From GCA-020352575 sp041635475 (GTDB taxonomy: Bacteria; Actinomycetota; Acidimicrobiia; Spongiisociales; JAENVV01): a stretch of 64,000 nucleotides of DNA. The DNA lies in NCBI GenBank assembly GCA_041635475.1, contig JBFKVA010000001.1:115725-179724 (forward strand), in the 5' to 3' direction. How positions within the stretch are numbered: the stretch's first letter is position 1; each line of letters opens with the position of its first letter. Positions 52,225-60,368 of this stretch are shown one piece after another. The notes beneath the pieces were generated by a model. The model was given only the letters and a program-made list of their open reading frames with translations, ran no database searches and was not told where the DNA came from. Position numbers and translations under genes: made by a program.

Positions 52225-52710
52225 TCAGAAGGACGATGCGACGTCGTCCTCGGACCGGTGGAGCACGGTGAGGAACTGGGCCTTGTCGAGTTCGAAGAGG
52301 GATACGTCCTCCTCGACCTCCTGGGTGATCTCGTCGATCGCCACGAACATCGCCATCTGGCCCTCCCGCAGCGCATCGAGGAGGGCATCGTCGTCATCGA
52401 CCACCTGGAAGATGGAGACACCGTCCGTCACGAGGCGCACGTTGGCCAGGGTGTTGTCCAGTTCGGCCTTGCGGCGCAGATAGTCGGCGGCCCGCCGTAC
52501 CCGCTGGACGGACATGCCGTTGTCGAGGAGTCCCTTGACGACCCGCAGCCACACGAGGTCCCGAAAGGAGTAGAGGCGACGAACCCCGGCCCGGCCCCCG
52601 GTGCCCTGGATCGACGGCTCGACGAGACCGACCCGATCCCAGTACCGCAGCTGATGATGCGTACACCCGGTGAGCGCGGACGCCTGCTGGGCGGTGAACG
52701 CCTCTCCCAC
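52225..52710 (-). CDS. MerR-family regulator, FtsR/Rv1828-like
   Basis: A 161-residue regulator with an N-terminal winged helix (FTAQQASALTGCTHHQLRYW, VRRLYSFRDLVWLRVVKGLLDNGMS) and a C-terminal effector-like domain (RLVTDGVSIFQVVDDDDALL). The layout matches mycobacterial Rv1828 and corynebacterial FtsR, which activates ftsZ. The GTG at 52710 is chosen from GGAGG 7 bases upstream; a second GTG three bases earlier is possible. It is 20 kb from ftsZ and convergent with the transglutaminase. Confidence 0.82.
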   Translation of the reverse strand: MGEAFTAQQASALTGCTHHQLRYWDRVGLVEPSIQGTGGRAGVRRLYSFRDLVWLRVVKGLLDNGMSVQRVRRAADYLRRKAELDNTLANVRLVTDGVSIFQVVDDDDALLDALREGQMAMFVAIDEITQEVEEDVSLFELDKAQFLTVLHRSEDDVASSF

Positions 52711-52786
52711 CACGTTTCCTCCGTTCACATCGCGCAGCCACGGGGGCCGCAGACCTTCAAACTCCACCCGCCGACCCGGTGACCGA

Positions 52787-52807
52787 GGTCCACCTCCCAT
52801 GTGGACC
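52787..52807. promoter_or_regulatory. Palindrome upstream of the FtsR-like gene
   Basis: Perfect 7-base arms GGTCCAC (52787-52793) and GTGGACC (52801-52807) flank a 7-base spacer. It lies 76 bases before the regulator start and 10 bases after the DUF3040 stop, so it could be an autoregulatory site or a terminator hairpin. Confidence 0.4.
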
Positions 52808-52817
52808 GAGCACGACC

Positions 52818-53156
52818 TCAGGGGTGCCGTGACCCCTCGGTCTCATCACCATTGGGTGACCTGGTGCCGACCCTCCGGGCTTCGATCCAGAGCGTCTTCG
52901 CCAGGGCGGAACCGGACCCTACCATCACCCCGAAGCCGACGAGTCCGATGATCGGGCCAAGATTCGCGCCCCCGAGAACGAGGCCACCGATGGTGGTGGC
53001 GAGGCCCACTATGAGCAGGATGATGGCCACCGGTTTGGAGAGATGACGTGAGAGCGGACCGACGAGGTTGACCGCGGATGCCAGCGCCGGATCCTCAGCG
53101 TAGAACTGCTGTTCGATCTCTTTCAGGATGCGCTGTTCGCGTTCGTTGAGACCCAT
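52818..53156 (-). CDS. DUF3040 family membrane protein
   Basis: A 112-residue protein. LNEREQRILKEIEQQFYAEDPALA is the DUF3040 N-terminal helix pair, followed by two membrane helices at about residues 44-88. The family is actinobacterial and uncharacterised. The ATG at 53156 is preferred to a GTG four codons upstream. A TATGAT hexamer lies 35 bases upstream. Confidence 0.82.
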   Translation of the reverse strand: MGLNEREQRILKEIEQQFYAEDPALASAVNLVGPLSRHLSKPVAIILLIVGLATTIGGLVLGGANLGPIIGLVGFGVMVGSGSALAKTLWIEARRVGTRSPNGDETEGSRHP

Positions 53157-53191
53157 CGTGGGCACCACTCGTCTGCCGGGTACTGGATGTC

Positions 53192-53197
53192 ATCATA
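53192..53197 (-). promoter_or_regulatory. Candidate -10 element for the DUF3040 gene
   Basis: Minus-strand TATGAT, one base from consensus, 35 bases before the ATG. No clear -35 box at 16-18 bases is visible. Confidence 0.4.
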
Positions 53198-53241
53198 GCC
53201 CGAGGAGGGTATCGAAGGACAGGGAGTCTGAGGGAGGGGGC

Positions 53242-54444
53242 TCACCGCTCGGCATCGAGGCGGCCGCCTTCCGGCTCGACGAGGCGGGCTGGGGCCACGG
53301 CGGCCTCCCCGAAGCGGTCCCGCACGCGGTGTACCGCCGCCTCGAGGTCCTCGTGACCGGCGGGACTGTCGAACGAGAGCTGACGGTCGCCCACGGCGAC
53401 GAGTCCCGAGGTTCCCACCCCAAGGAGCCGCACGGCCTGGTCGGGTCGGACGGCCGCGGCCAGTAGGCGCCCGGCCGCGGCACGGATCTCCTTGGCAAGC
53501 GCGGTGTGGTGGGCAAGGGAGTGGGAGCGGGTGATGGTGGAGAAGTCGGAGAACCGGACCTTGATCGAGATGGTCCTGCCGGCCAGGCCTGCACGGTGGA
53601 GTCGGTAGCCCAGGAGGTCGCACAGCCGAAGCAGTTCCGTGTCGAGGGCCTCGCTGCCCGTGATGTCGGATGGGAAGGTCTCCTCCACCGAGACCGACTT
53701 GGCCTCACCCTCCGCCTCGACCACCCGGTCGTCCTTGGCCCACGAGAGTCGGTGTAGGTGTGATCCCAGGCTGGGTCCCAGCGCTCGCACGAGGGATCGC
53801 TCCGGGAGGGCGGCGATGTCGCCGATCGTCTCCACCCCGAACGTGTCGAGTTTCGCGAACGTGGCCTCCCCCACGCCCCACAACTCGCGGGCGGGGCGGG
53901 CGTGAAGGAACGCCAGTTGCTCGTCCGCCGCCACGTGGAGCAGCCCGTCGGGTTTGGCCGCCCCTGATGCCATCTTGGCGATGAACTTCACCGCGGCCAC
54001 CCCGGCCGACGAAGGAAGTCCCAGTTCCGCTCGGATCCTGGTGCGGACGTGCTGGGCCACCTCGGGAGCGGAGGCGAAGTGCCGGCGCAGGCCCGAGACA
54101 TCCAGGAACGCCTCGTCGATGCTCAAGCCCTCGACCCGAGGAGTCGTCTCCCGGAAGATCGTGAAGACCCGCTCACTCACGCTCCGGTAGAGGGCGTGGT
54201 CGCCGGGGACGACGACGAGGTCCGAGCAGGTTCGTCGGGCGGTGCTCATCGGCATGGCGGAGCGAACGCCCCGGGCCCGTGCTTCGTAGGAGGCCGACGC
54301 CACGACCCCACGATCGCCCGCGCCTCCGACGACGACCGGAACGCCCACCAATTCGGGGGAGCGGAGGCGTTCGGCTTCGACGAAGAAGGCGTCCATGTCG
54401 ACATGGACGATCGACTCCGTAAACCCGGGTGGGTGACCAGGCAC
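53242..54444 (-). CDS. dinB: DNA polymerase IV (Y family)
   Basis: Translesion polymerase of 400 residues. Catalytic acidic residues are in IVHVDMDAFFVE (about residues 12-23) and GLSIDEAFLDVS; the little-finger domain follows from about residue 240. No beta-clamp peptide is obvious at the C-terminus. The GTG at 54444 is chosen because TACGCT lies exactly 6 bases upstream; an ATG at 54489 would overlap the divergent gene's start codon. No LexA-type palindrome is seen. Confidence 0.93.
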   Translation of the reverse strand: MPGHPPGFTESIVHVDMDAFFVEAERLRSPELVGVPVVVGGAGDRGVVASASYEARARGVRSAMPMSTARRTCSDLVVVPGDHALYRSVSERVFTIFRETTPRVEGLSIDEAFLDVSGLRRHFASAPEVAQHVRTRIRAELGLPSSAGVAAVKFIAKMASGAAKPDGLLHVAADEQLAFLHARPARELWGVGEATFAKLDTFGVETIGDIAALPERSLVRALGPSLGSHLHRLSWAKDDRVVEAEGEAKSVSVEETFPSDITGSEALDTELLRLCDLLGYRLHRAGLAGRTISIKVRFSDFSTITRSHSLAHHTALAKEIRAAAGRLLAAAVRPDQAVRLLGVGTSGLVAVGDRQLSFDSPAGHEDLEAAVHRVRDRFGEAAVAPARLVEPEGGRLDAER

Positions 54445-54450
54445 CGGGCC

Positions 54451-54481
54451 AGCGTATCCGCTCGTGGTCTCCTGATAGCGT
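54451..54481. promoter_or_regulatory. Back-to-back TANNNT promoters of dinB and the phosphatase gene
   Basis: Minus-strand TACGCT (54451-54456) is 6 bases before the dinB GTG; plus-strand TAGCGT (54476-54481) is 6 bases before the ATG at 54488. The hexamers are near mirror images (19 bases apart). Both transcripts would be leaderless and their -35 regions overlap. Confidence 0.55.
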
Positions 54482-54487
54482 GCGGTC

Positions 54488-55096
54488 ATGCCCGACCAGC
54501 GCGTCCACCTCGTCCGACACGGGGAGGTCCACAACCCGAACCACGTCGTCTACGCCGACCTACCGGGGTTCGACCTCTCGGACCTTGGCCGGGTCCAGGC
54601 CCGGGCGACGGCCGCCCACCTTGCGTCGTCGCCCGTGGCCGGGGTCTGGTCTTCACCGCTGGCCCGCGCCCTGGAGACGGCGTCCATCATCGCCGGGCCG
54701 CACCGGCTGCCGACGAGGGTGCTCCCGACGCTCACGGAGTGGACGCTCCTCGGGCGCTGGCGCGGCGTGGCCTGGGAGGAGGTGCCCGCTCGGTTCCCCG
54801 GCGAACTCGAGGCGTACCTGGCCGACCCGACGGTCCTCGTCGCCACCCCTGAGACCCTCGAACAACTCAAGGACCGCATGTGTGCCGCGGTCGAGAATGC
54901 TGCCAGGCTGACGGCCGGTCCCCTCGTCGTCGTGGGCCACCAGGACCCACTCCAAGCCGCGGTCCGGGGGATGACGGGATTGGGGCTCGACCAGTTCCAC
55001 CGCTCCAAGCCGGCCCACGCCGAGATCATCACGCTCGAGGGACCGCCGTGGCGGCTCACCGGGCGGGTCGTGAGCAACGAAGGAGCACACCCGTGA
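54488..55096 (+). CDS. Histidine phosphatase superfamily protein
   Basis: A 202-residue phosphoglycerate-mutase-like phosphatase. LVRHGEVHNP holds the phosphorylated His11; WSSPLARALETA has the second arginine, and VVVGHQDPLQAA the second catalytic His. The substrate is unknown. It is coupled to the next gene by a GTGA overlap and divergent from dinB. Confidence 0.85.
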   Translation: MPDQRVHLVRHGEVHNPNHVVYADLPGFDLSDLGRVQARATAAHLASSPVAGVWSSPLARALETASIIAGPHRLPTRVLPTLTEWTLLGRWRGVAWEEVPARFPGELEAYLADPTVLVATPETLEQLKDRMCAAVENAARLTAGPLVVVGHQDPLQAAVRGMTGLGLDQFHRSKPAHAEIITLEGPPWRLTGRVVSNEGAHP

Positions 55097-55974
55097 AAGT
55101 CGGTGTCCAGTTGCCCGAGTGGGAACGCCACGTCCGGTGGGACGAGGTGTCCCGCATGGTTCGTCTCGTCGAGGATTCGGGCTTCGACTCGATCTGGGTT
55201 GGGGACCATCTCCTCTACCGAGAGCGGGACACGGCCGTCGGCCCGTGGGAGTGTTGGAGTCAGCTGGCGGCGGCGGCGGCCATCACCCACCGGGTGGAGC
55301 TCGGCCCGCTGGTCGCGGCCACGTCGTTCCACTCCCCGGCAATGATCGCCAAGAAGGCAGCCACGATCGACGAGATCTCGGGGGGCCGCTTCGTCCTCGG
55401 CCTCGGTGCCGGCTGGAATCGACCCGAGTACGAGGCGTTCGGGTTCGCGTTCGACCATCGGGTGAGTCGCTTCGTCGAGGCGTTCGAGATCATCCGCCGA
55501 CTCCTCGCCGGCGAGGAGGTGACGTTCCGTGGTGAGTACTACCGGCTCAATCGGTCCGTGACGACTCCCCGTGGTCCCCGGGACGGGGCCATTCCCCTGC
55601 TCGTCGGTTCGAACGGACCCCGCATGCTCGAGGCGACACTCCCCCATGTGGCGGCGTGGAACAGCTGGTTCTCGGACTTCGACAACCGCGCCTCCAACCT
55701 GCCGCCCCTCATCGACCTCGTCGATCGTGCATGCGAGGCGGTGGATCGCGACCCGGCAGACGTCGAGCGAACGGTGGCGCTCATGATGCAGTTCTCGCCC
55801 GACCTTCGCCTGGAGCGTTCGTCGAATCCGCTCCGGGGCTCACCGACGGAACTGGCGGCCGAACTTGAGGCCTGCCGACGGCTCGGGATCTCCCACGTCC
55901 AACTCGTTCTCGATCCCATCACGCTGGCCTCCGTCGAGGACGCCGCCCGAGTGTTGGAGGCGTTCCGAGCCTGA
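55093..55974 (+). CDS. Luciferase-like (LLM class) flavin- or F420-dependent oxidoreductase
   Basis: A 293-residue TIM-barrel oxidoreductase: VGVQLPEWERHVRWDEV, SGFDSIWVGDHLLYRE, RVELGPLVAATSFHSPAMIAKKAATIDEISGGR, LGLGAGWNRPEYEAFG and IPLLVGSNGPRMLE. In actinobacteria most such enzymes use F420, but cofactor choice cannot be proved here. AGGAG precedes the GTG, which overlaps the phosphatase stop. Confidence 0.87.
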   Translation: MKVGVQLPEWERHVRWDEVSRMVRLVEDSGFDSIWVGDHLLYRERDTAVGPWECWSQLAAAAAITHRVELGPLVAATSFHSPAMIAKKAATIDEISGGRFVLGLGAGWNRPEYEAFGFAFDHRVSRFVEAFEIIRRLLAGEEVTFRGEYYRLNRSVTTPRGPRDGAIPLLVGSNGPRMLEATLPHVAAWNSWFSDFDNRASNLPPLIDLVDRACEAVDRDPADVERTVALMMQFSPDLRLERSSNPLRGSPTELAAELEACRRLGISHVQLVLDPITLASVEDAARVLEAFRA

Positions 55975-56235
55975 TCACTCGCCTTCGCAGCCGGCCCCGG
56001 GATCCGGGAGGCCGGCCATGTCGCGGGCCTTGGCCTCGTCCATCGAGCGAATGGCGAGCACCATCACGACGCCCACGCCCCCGCCCGTCACCAAGGCTCC
56101 CAGCGTGGCCACGAGCCCCTGGGTGACACCGCAATCGGTACAGCTCACGCCGGTGATCATCCATCCGAGGGCGGCGCCGATGGCGAGGCCGAGCGCCACC
56201 GGGATGAAGAACCAGGGGTTGGGACGCCTACGCAT
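55975..56235 (-). CDS. Small two-helix membrane protein
   Basis: An 86-residue protein with a basic N-terminus (MRRRPNP) and membrane helices at about residues 8-28 and 40-62, separated by a loop with two cysteines (GVSCTDCGVT), and an acidic C-terminus. No family is recognised. The ATG at 56235 overlaps the upstream membrane gene by 8 bases. Its stop abuts the convergent oxidoreductase stop. Confidence 0.6.
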   Translation of the reverse strand: MRRRPNPWFFIPVALGLAIGAALGWMITGVSCTDCGVTQGLVATLGALVTGGGVGVVMVLAIRSMDEAKARDMAGLPDPGAGCEGE

Positions 56236-56956
56236 CGGTCCTCGTGTTCCGTGTGACCACGTCGAAGTCGGGGGTCGGGCAGACACCGGTCGAGGGTCGG
56301 CCGGTGAGCGGGAGCACGGCCAGCCGGGCCTCCGGTTGCCAGGCCCACCACGCCGTCGCCGCGGCAATGGATCCGCCCAGCAGCCAGCCCATGGGCCCAG
56401 CCCCGACGGCGGCGAGCAGCGCCAACAGCGGCCCGAACCGTGCCACCCACAGGCCGAGCTGGGTTGCCCGTCCGTACCAGAACGCGAGGGCTGGACCCAC
56501 CCACAGGACGAGGCCGAGGGGATGCCCTGCCAGTGGGGCGCCGACGAGGGGCCACAGGATGAAGGCGATCATGAGGACCACGGCGGCGTCGGGTGGGGCT
56601 TCCACCGATCGGCCGGGACGGATCCAGCGGGCGGAAGGACCGACCAGCAGCGCCACCCCGGCGGCACCGGCCAGGAGGACCCCCACCGCGAACCCGACCC
56701 ACGATTCGATGAATGCAGCAGGGACGACGGCGCTCACCATGAGGCCGACACCGAGGCGCTGGGCCCACCGTCCGCGAGCCACGACGAACCCGACGAGGGC
56801 CACGATTCCCGCCACCCACGCCGCAGCCCCGGCGCTGCGGGCCGGGGCCGGAGCCAAGGTTGTGCTGCCGATCATCAGCGTCGTCGCCCACAGGCCGAGG
56901 GCGGCCAGGAAGGTGAGAACGGCGACGATGGGGGGACGCTCGGGGGCGACAGGCAT
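56228..56956 (-). CDS. Multipass membrane protein of unknown function
   Basis: A 242-residue protein with about seven or eight hydrophobic segments and a hydrophilic 25-residue tail. No motif identifies a substrate. TATCCT lies 8 bases before the ATG. It is probably co-transcribed with the 86-residue membrane gene. Confidence 0.65.
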   Translation of the reverse strand: MPVAPERPPIVAVLTFLAALGLWATTLMIGSTTLAPAPARSAGAAAWVAGIVALVGFVVARGRWAQRLGVGLMVSAVVPAAFIESWVGFAVGVLLAGAAGVALLVGPSARWIRPGRSVEAPPDAAVVLMIAFILWPLVGAPLAGHPLGLVLWVGPALAFWYGRATQLGLWVARFGPLLALLAAVGAGPMGWLLGGSIAAATAWWAWQPEARLAVLPLTGRPSTGVCPTPDFDVVTRNTRTDA

Positions 56957-56964
56957 CGGGCGGG

Positions 56965-56970
56965 AGGATA
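56965..56970 (-). promoter_or_regulatory. Candidate -10 element for the membrane-protein pair
   Basis: Minus-strand TATCCT, 8 bases before the ATG at 56956. Confidence 0.4.
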
Positions 56971-57001
56971 CCCGTCGTTCGGGGTCTGAGAGTCGGGGGG
57001 G

Positions 57002-57021
57002 TCCCCCACCTGCCTGGGGGA
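57002..57021 (-). terminator. Hairpin at the end of the fab operon
   Basis: Perfect 6-base arms TCCCCC and GGGGGA with an 8-base loop begin 14 bases after the fabF stop. There is no T-tract. It separates the fab operon from the membrane-protein promoter downstream. Confidence 0.5.
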
Positions 57022-57035
57022 GGGACGAGGTCGGC

Positions 57036-58280
57036 CTACAGCCGCCCGAAGACGAGGGCGACGTTGTGGCCGCCGAAGCCGAACGAGTTGCTCATCACTC
57101 GGCTGAGGTGGGACTCTCGGGCGGCGTTCGGCACGTAGTCGAGGTCACACTCCGGGTCCGGCGTGGTGTAGTTGATCGTCGGTGGGATCACCTGGTCGCG
57201 GATGGCCATGATCGAGGCCACGGCCTCGATCGCGCCGGCCCCCCCGAGGAGGTGACCGGTCATCGACTTCGTGGACGAGACCGGCGTGGAGTGGGCGTGG
57301 TCGCCGAGCGCCAGTTTGATGGCGGCGGTCTCGGTCGAGTCGTTGGCGGCCGTCGACGTGCCGTGGGCGTTGATGTAGTCGATTTCGCCCGGCCCCACCC
57401 CGGCGTCCTCCATTGCCCACCGCATCGCCAGCGCCTGGCCCGCTCCACCCGGTCGGGGGAGCGTCACGTGGTAGGCGTCCGTCGACATCCCGTAGCCGAG
57501 GACCTCTCCCAGGATGTCGGCACCCCGCTCCCGGGCGTGGTCGAGGCTCTCGAGGACGAGCGTCGCTCCACCCTCGGAGAGCACGAAGCCGTCCCGGTCG
57601 GCGTCGAACGGCCGGGACGCTCCCTGCGGGTCGTCGTTGCGGGTGCTGATGGCCCGGGCCGAGTTGAACGCACCGATGACGAACTCACAGATCCCGGCCT
57701 CGGCTCCCCCGGCCAGCATGACATCGGCCGCGCCCCGCCGGATGATCTCGGTGGCGTCGCCGATGGCGTTGGCGGAGGCGGCACAAGCCGTGATCGTGCA
57801 GTTCGTCGGCCCGACGAACCCGAAGTGGATGGCGGCGTACCCGACGGACATGTTGGCGATGATCTTGGTGATCGTGAGCGGATTGATTCGGTCGGCACCC
57901 CGTTCGTGGAGGGTGAGGATGCCCTCCTGGAACGAGTCGCTCCCGCCCATCCCGGCCCCGGCCACGGCCCCGGTTCGCTCCCGGAGGCGCTCGGATGACG
58001 TGAAGTCCAGTCCCGACATCGCCACTGCCTCGATCGCCGAGGCCATGAAGATCTGGCTGTACCGGTCGAGGCGCCGAGCCTCCCGCTTCTCGAGGTAGTT
58101 CTCCGGGTCGAAGTCGTGGAGTTCACCGGCGATCGTCGTCTTGACGTTCGACGTGTCGAACGACGCGATCTGGCCGATGCCGGACCGACCCTCCTTCAGT
58201 CCCGACCAGGTGGAAGCCAGGTCGAGTCCGAGGGGCGAAACGACACCGAGGCCCGTGACGACGACGCGGCGGCGCTCCAC
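57036..58280 (-). CDS. fabF: 3-oxoacyl-ACP synthase II
   Basis: Condensing enzyme for fatty-acid elongation. The 414-residue thiolase-fold protein has VVVTGLGVVSPLG, the catalytic Cys in TITACAASANAIG, and the two histidines in INAHGTSTAANDSTE and TKSMTGHLLGGAGAIE. FGFGGHNVALVF ends the protein. Last gene of the fab operon; 2 bases separate it from acpP. Confidence 0.95.
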   Translation of the reverse strand: MERRRVVVTGLGVVSPLGLDLASTWSGLKEGRSGIGQIASFDTSNVKTTIAGELHDFDPENYLEKREARRLDRYSQIFMASAIEAVAMSGLDFTSSERLRERTGAVAGAGMGGSDSFQEGILTLHERGADRINPLTITKIIANMSVGYAAIHFGFVGPTNCTITACAASANAIGDATEIIRRGAADVMLAGGAEAGICEFVIGAFNSARAISTRNDDPQGASRPFDADRDGFVLSEGGATLVLESLDHARERGADILGEVLGYGMSTDAYHVTLPRPGGAGQALAMRWAMEDAGVGPGEIDYINAHGTSTAANDSTETAAIKLALGDHAHSTPVSSTKSMTGHLLGGAGAIEAVASIMAIRDQVIPPTINYTTPDPECDLDYVPNAARESHLSRVMSNSFGFGGHNVALVFGRL

Positions 58281-58282
58281 GG

Positions 58283-58525
58283 CTAGCCGAGGCGAGCGAT
58301 GACCGTGTCGACGGCCTGGCTCACCGTGAGGATGCCCTCGGCCTCGTCATCGGGGATCTCGACACCGAACTCGTCCTCGAGTGCCATGAGAAGCTCAACC
58401 ACGCCCAGCGAGTCGACCTCGAGGTCCTCCTCGAAGTTGGCGTCCGGTGTGATCTTCTCCTCGTCGAGTCCGAGCTCGCTCACGAGCAGGGCCTTGAGCC
58501 TGCTCTCTACCTCTGGGCGGTCCAT
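58283..58525 (-). CDS. acpP: Acyl carrier protein
   Basis: An 80-residue acidic protein. Ser39 in LEVDSLGVVEL receives the phosphopantetheine arm. The ATG at 58525 has GGAG five bases upstream, giving normal ACP length; a longer reading from 58567 overlaps fabG and is discarded. Confidence 0.94.
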   Translation of the reverse strand: MDRPEVESRLKALLVSELGLDEEKITPDANFEEDLEVDSLGVVELLMALEDEFGVEIPDDEAEGILTVSQAVDTVIARLG

Positions 58526-58563
58526 TGATGCTCCTTCGTTGTCAGTCGCGCTGGTCGGCTGGT

Positions 58564-59295
58564 TCATAGGGCAAGGCCCCCGTCCACGACGAGGACCTGC
58601 CCCGTCATGTAGGACGCCTCGTCCGAGGCGAGGAACGCCACAACGCCGGCTATCTCCTCCGGCCGGCCGAGCCGGGCGAGGGAGATGTTACCGAGCGCCG
58701 CCTGCTTGGCCTCATCGGCCAGGACGTCCGTCATGTCGGTTGTGATGTACCCGGGGGCCACCACGTTGACCGTGATTCCTCGGGAACCCACTTCTTTGGC
58801 AATCGACTTCGAGAACCCGATGAGGCCGGCCTTGGAGGCCGCGTAGTTGGCCTGCCCGGGGTTGCCCACCACTCCGGCCACCGAGGCGATGGAGATGATG
58901 CGCCCCGCCTTGGCGCGCAGCATGCCCCGCAGGGCCGCTTTCGTGCACAGGAACGCCGACACCAGGTTGACGTCGAGGACTCGGCGGAACTGCTCCTCGG
59001 TCATGCGCAGAAGGAGGTCGTCGTCGGTGATGCCGGCATTGTTGATGAGGATCTCCACGGGACCGAGTTCCTCGGTGACCGCTGCAAAGAGGGCGGACAC
59101 CCCCTCGGCGTCACTCACGTCCGCCCCCACCGCCACGGCCCGACCGCCGGCGGTGGTGATCTCGTCCACCACGCCCCGGGCGGCGTCGGCCCGAGAGGCG
59201 TAGTTGACGGCCACCGCGTGGCCGTCAGCTGCCAGCCTGAGCGCAATGGCCCGGCCGATGCCCCGCGATCCGCCGGTGACGAGTGCCACGGCCAT
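58564..59295 (-). CDS. fabG: 3-oxoacyl-ACP reductase
   Basis: NADPH-dependent short-chain dehydrogenase, 243 residues. VTGGSRGIGRAIA binds the cofactor; NNAG, the catalytic Ser in SIASVAG, and NYAASKAG with Tyr and Lys complete the active site. The C-terminus MTGQVLVVDGGLAL is typical. The ATG shares one base with the fabH stop. Confidence 0.95.
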   Translation of the reverse strand: MAVALVTGGSRGIGRAIALRLAADGHAVAVNYASRADAARGVVDEITTAGGRAVAVGADVSDAEGVSALFAAVTEELGPVEILINNAGITDDDLLLRMTEEQFRRVLDVNLVSAFLCTKAALRGMLRAKAGRIISIASVAGVVGNPGQANYAASKAGLIGFSKSIAKEVGSRGITVNVVAPGYITTDMTDVLADEAKQAALGNISLARLGRPEEIAGVVAFLASDEASYMTGQVLVVDGGLAL

Positions 59296-60368
59296 CAGAC
59301 ACCCTTTCCGAAGTAGGCGATCTGGGGAGCGAGCAGATCGTCGACATCGCCGTTCACCGGGGCCAGGTCGTACTCGACTTCCCGAACAGGGACGAGACGC
59401 TCTCCCCAGCGGACCACGGCCGCCGCCCACGTGAGGCCGGCCCCGAACGCCGCGAACACGATCCGGTCCCCGGCTGCGATCCGCCCTTCGGCCAGGGCCT
59501 CGGTGAGGGCCATCGGGATCGTGGCAGCCGAGGTGTTGCCGTACTTTCCGATGTTGACGTACACCTTGTCCGAGTCGATCCGAAGGCGGCGGGCGGTGGC
59601 GTCGATGATGCGCACGTTGGCCTGGTGTGGAATGAGGATGTCCACATCGGCCAGGTCGAGACCGGCGTCCTCGATCACCTTCACCGAGGCCTCCCCCATC
59701 ATCTTGACGGCCCGCTTGAAGACCTCTTGCCCGTTCATCACGATGCCGCCCATCTCGGGCGTTCGCGTTCCGACCGGGACGTTCGTCCCCTCGGCCAGCA
59801 CGGTCAGGAACTCGGCGGCGTTGCCGTCGATGCCGGTCGTGGTCGCCAGCACGCCGGCGTCCCCGTCCGTCGCCTCGAAGAGGGTCGCCCCGGCTCCGTC
59901 GCCGAACAGGACGGCGGTGGTGCGGTCGGCGAAGTCCAGCTTGTGGCTCAAGCGCTCCGCCCCCACCACGAGCACCGACCGGGCCATGCCGGCCCTGATC
60001 ATCGCGGTGGCGTTCTCGAGTCCGTAGAGCCACCCGGAGCAGGCGGCGTTGAGGTCGAAGGCGGCGGCGTTGACGAGGCCGAGCTTGGCCTGGACGTAGG
60101 CGGCGGTCGACGGGATCATGATGTCGCCCGAGCAGGTGGCGAGGATGAGGAGGTCGACGTCACCCGGGTCCCTTCCGGCGCAGGCCAGGGCACGCCTTCC
60201 GGCCAGGGCCGCCAGGTCGGACAACGGCACGTGGGAGATCCTTCGCTCGCTGATCCCGGTACGCGAGACGATCCAATCGCCATCGGTCTCGGTGAGGGTC
60301 TCGAGGTGTTCGTTCGTGAGGACTGTTGGCGGAACCGCCATGCCCCAGCCGGTGATCTCGGCGTTCAT
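59295..60368 (-). CDS. fabH: 3-oxoacyl-ACP synthase III
   Basis: Starts fatty-acid synthesis from acyl-CoA and malonyl-ACP. The 357-residue protein has Cys110 in DLNAACSGW, His in ILIPHQANVRI and Asn in GKYGNTSAATIP. About 25 extra residues follow the usual FabH end. The ATG at 60368 overlaps the fabD stop (ATGA). Acyl-primer preference (straight or branched) cannot be read. Confidence 0.94.
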   Translation of the reverse strand: MNAEITGWGMAVPPTVLTNEHLETLTETDGDWIVSRTGISERRISHVPLSDLAALAGRRALACAGRDPGDVDLLILATCSGDIMIPSTAAYVQAKLGLVNAAAFDLNAACSGWLYGLENATAMIRAGMARSVLVVGAERLSHKLDFADRTTAVLFGDGAGATLFEATDGDAGVLATTTGIDGNAAEFLTVLAEGTNVPVGTRTPEMGGIVMNGQEVFKRAVKMMGEASVKVIEDAGLDLADVDILIPHQANVRIIDATARRLRIDSDKVYVNIGKYGNTSAATIPMALTEALAEGRIAAGDRIVFAAFGAGLTWAAAVVRWGERLVPVREVEYDLAPVNGDVDDLLAPQIAYFGKGV

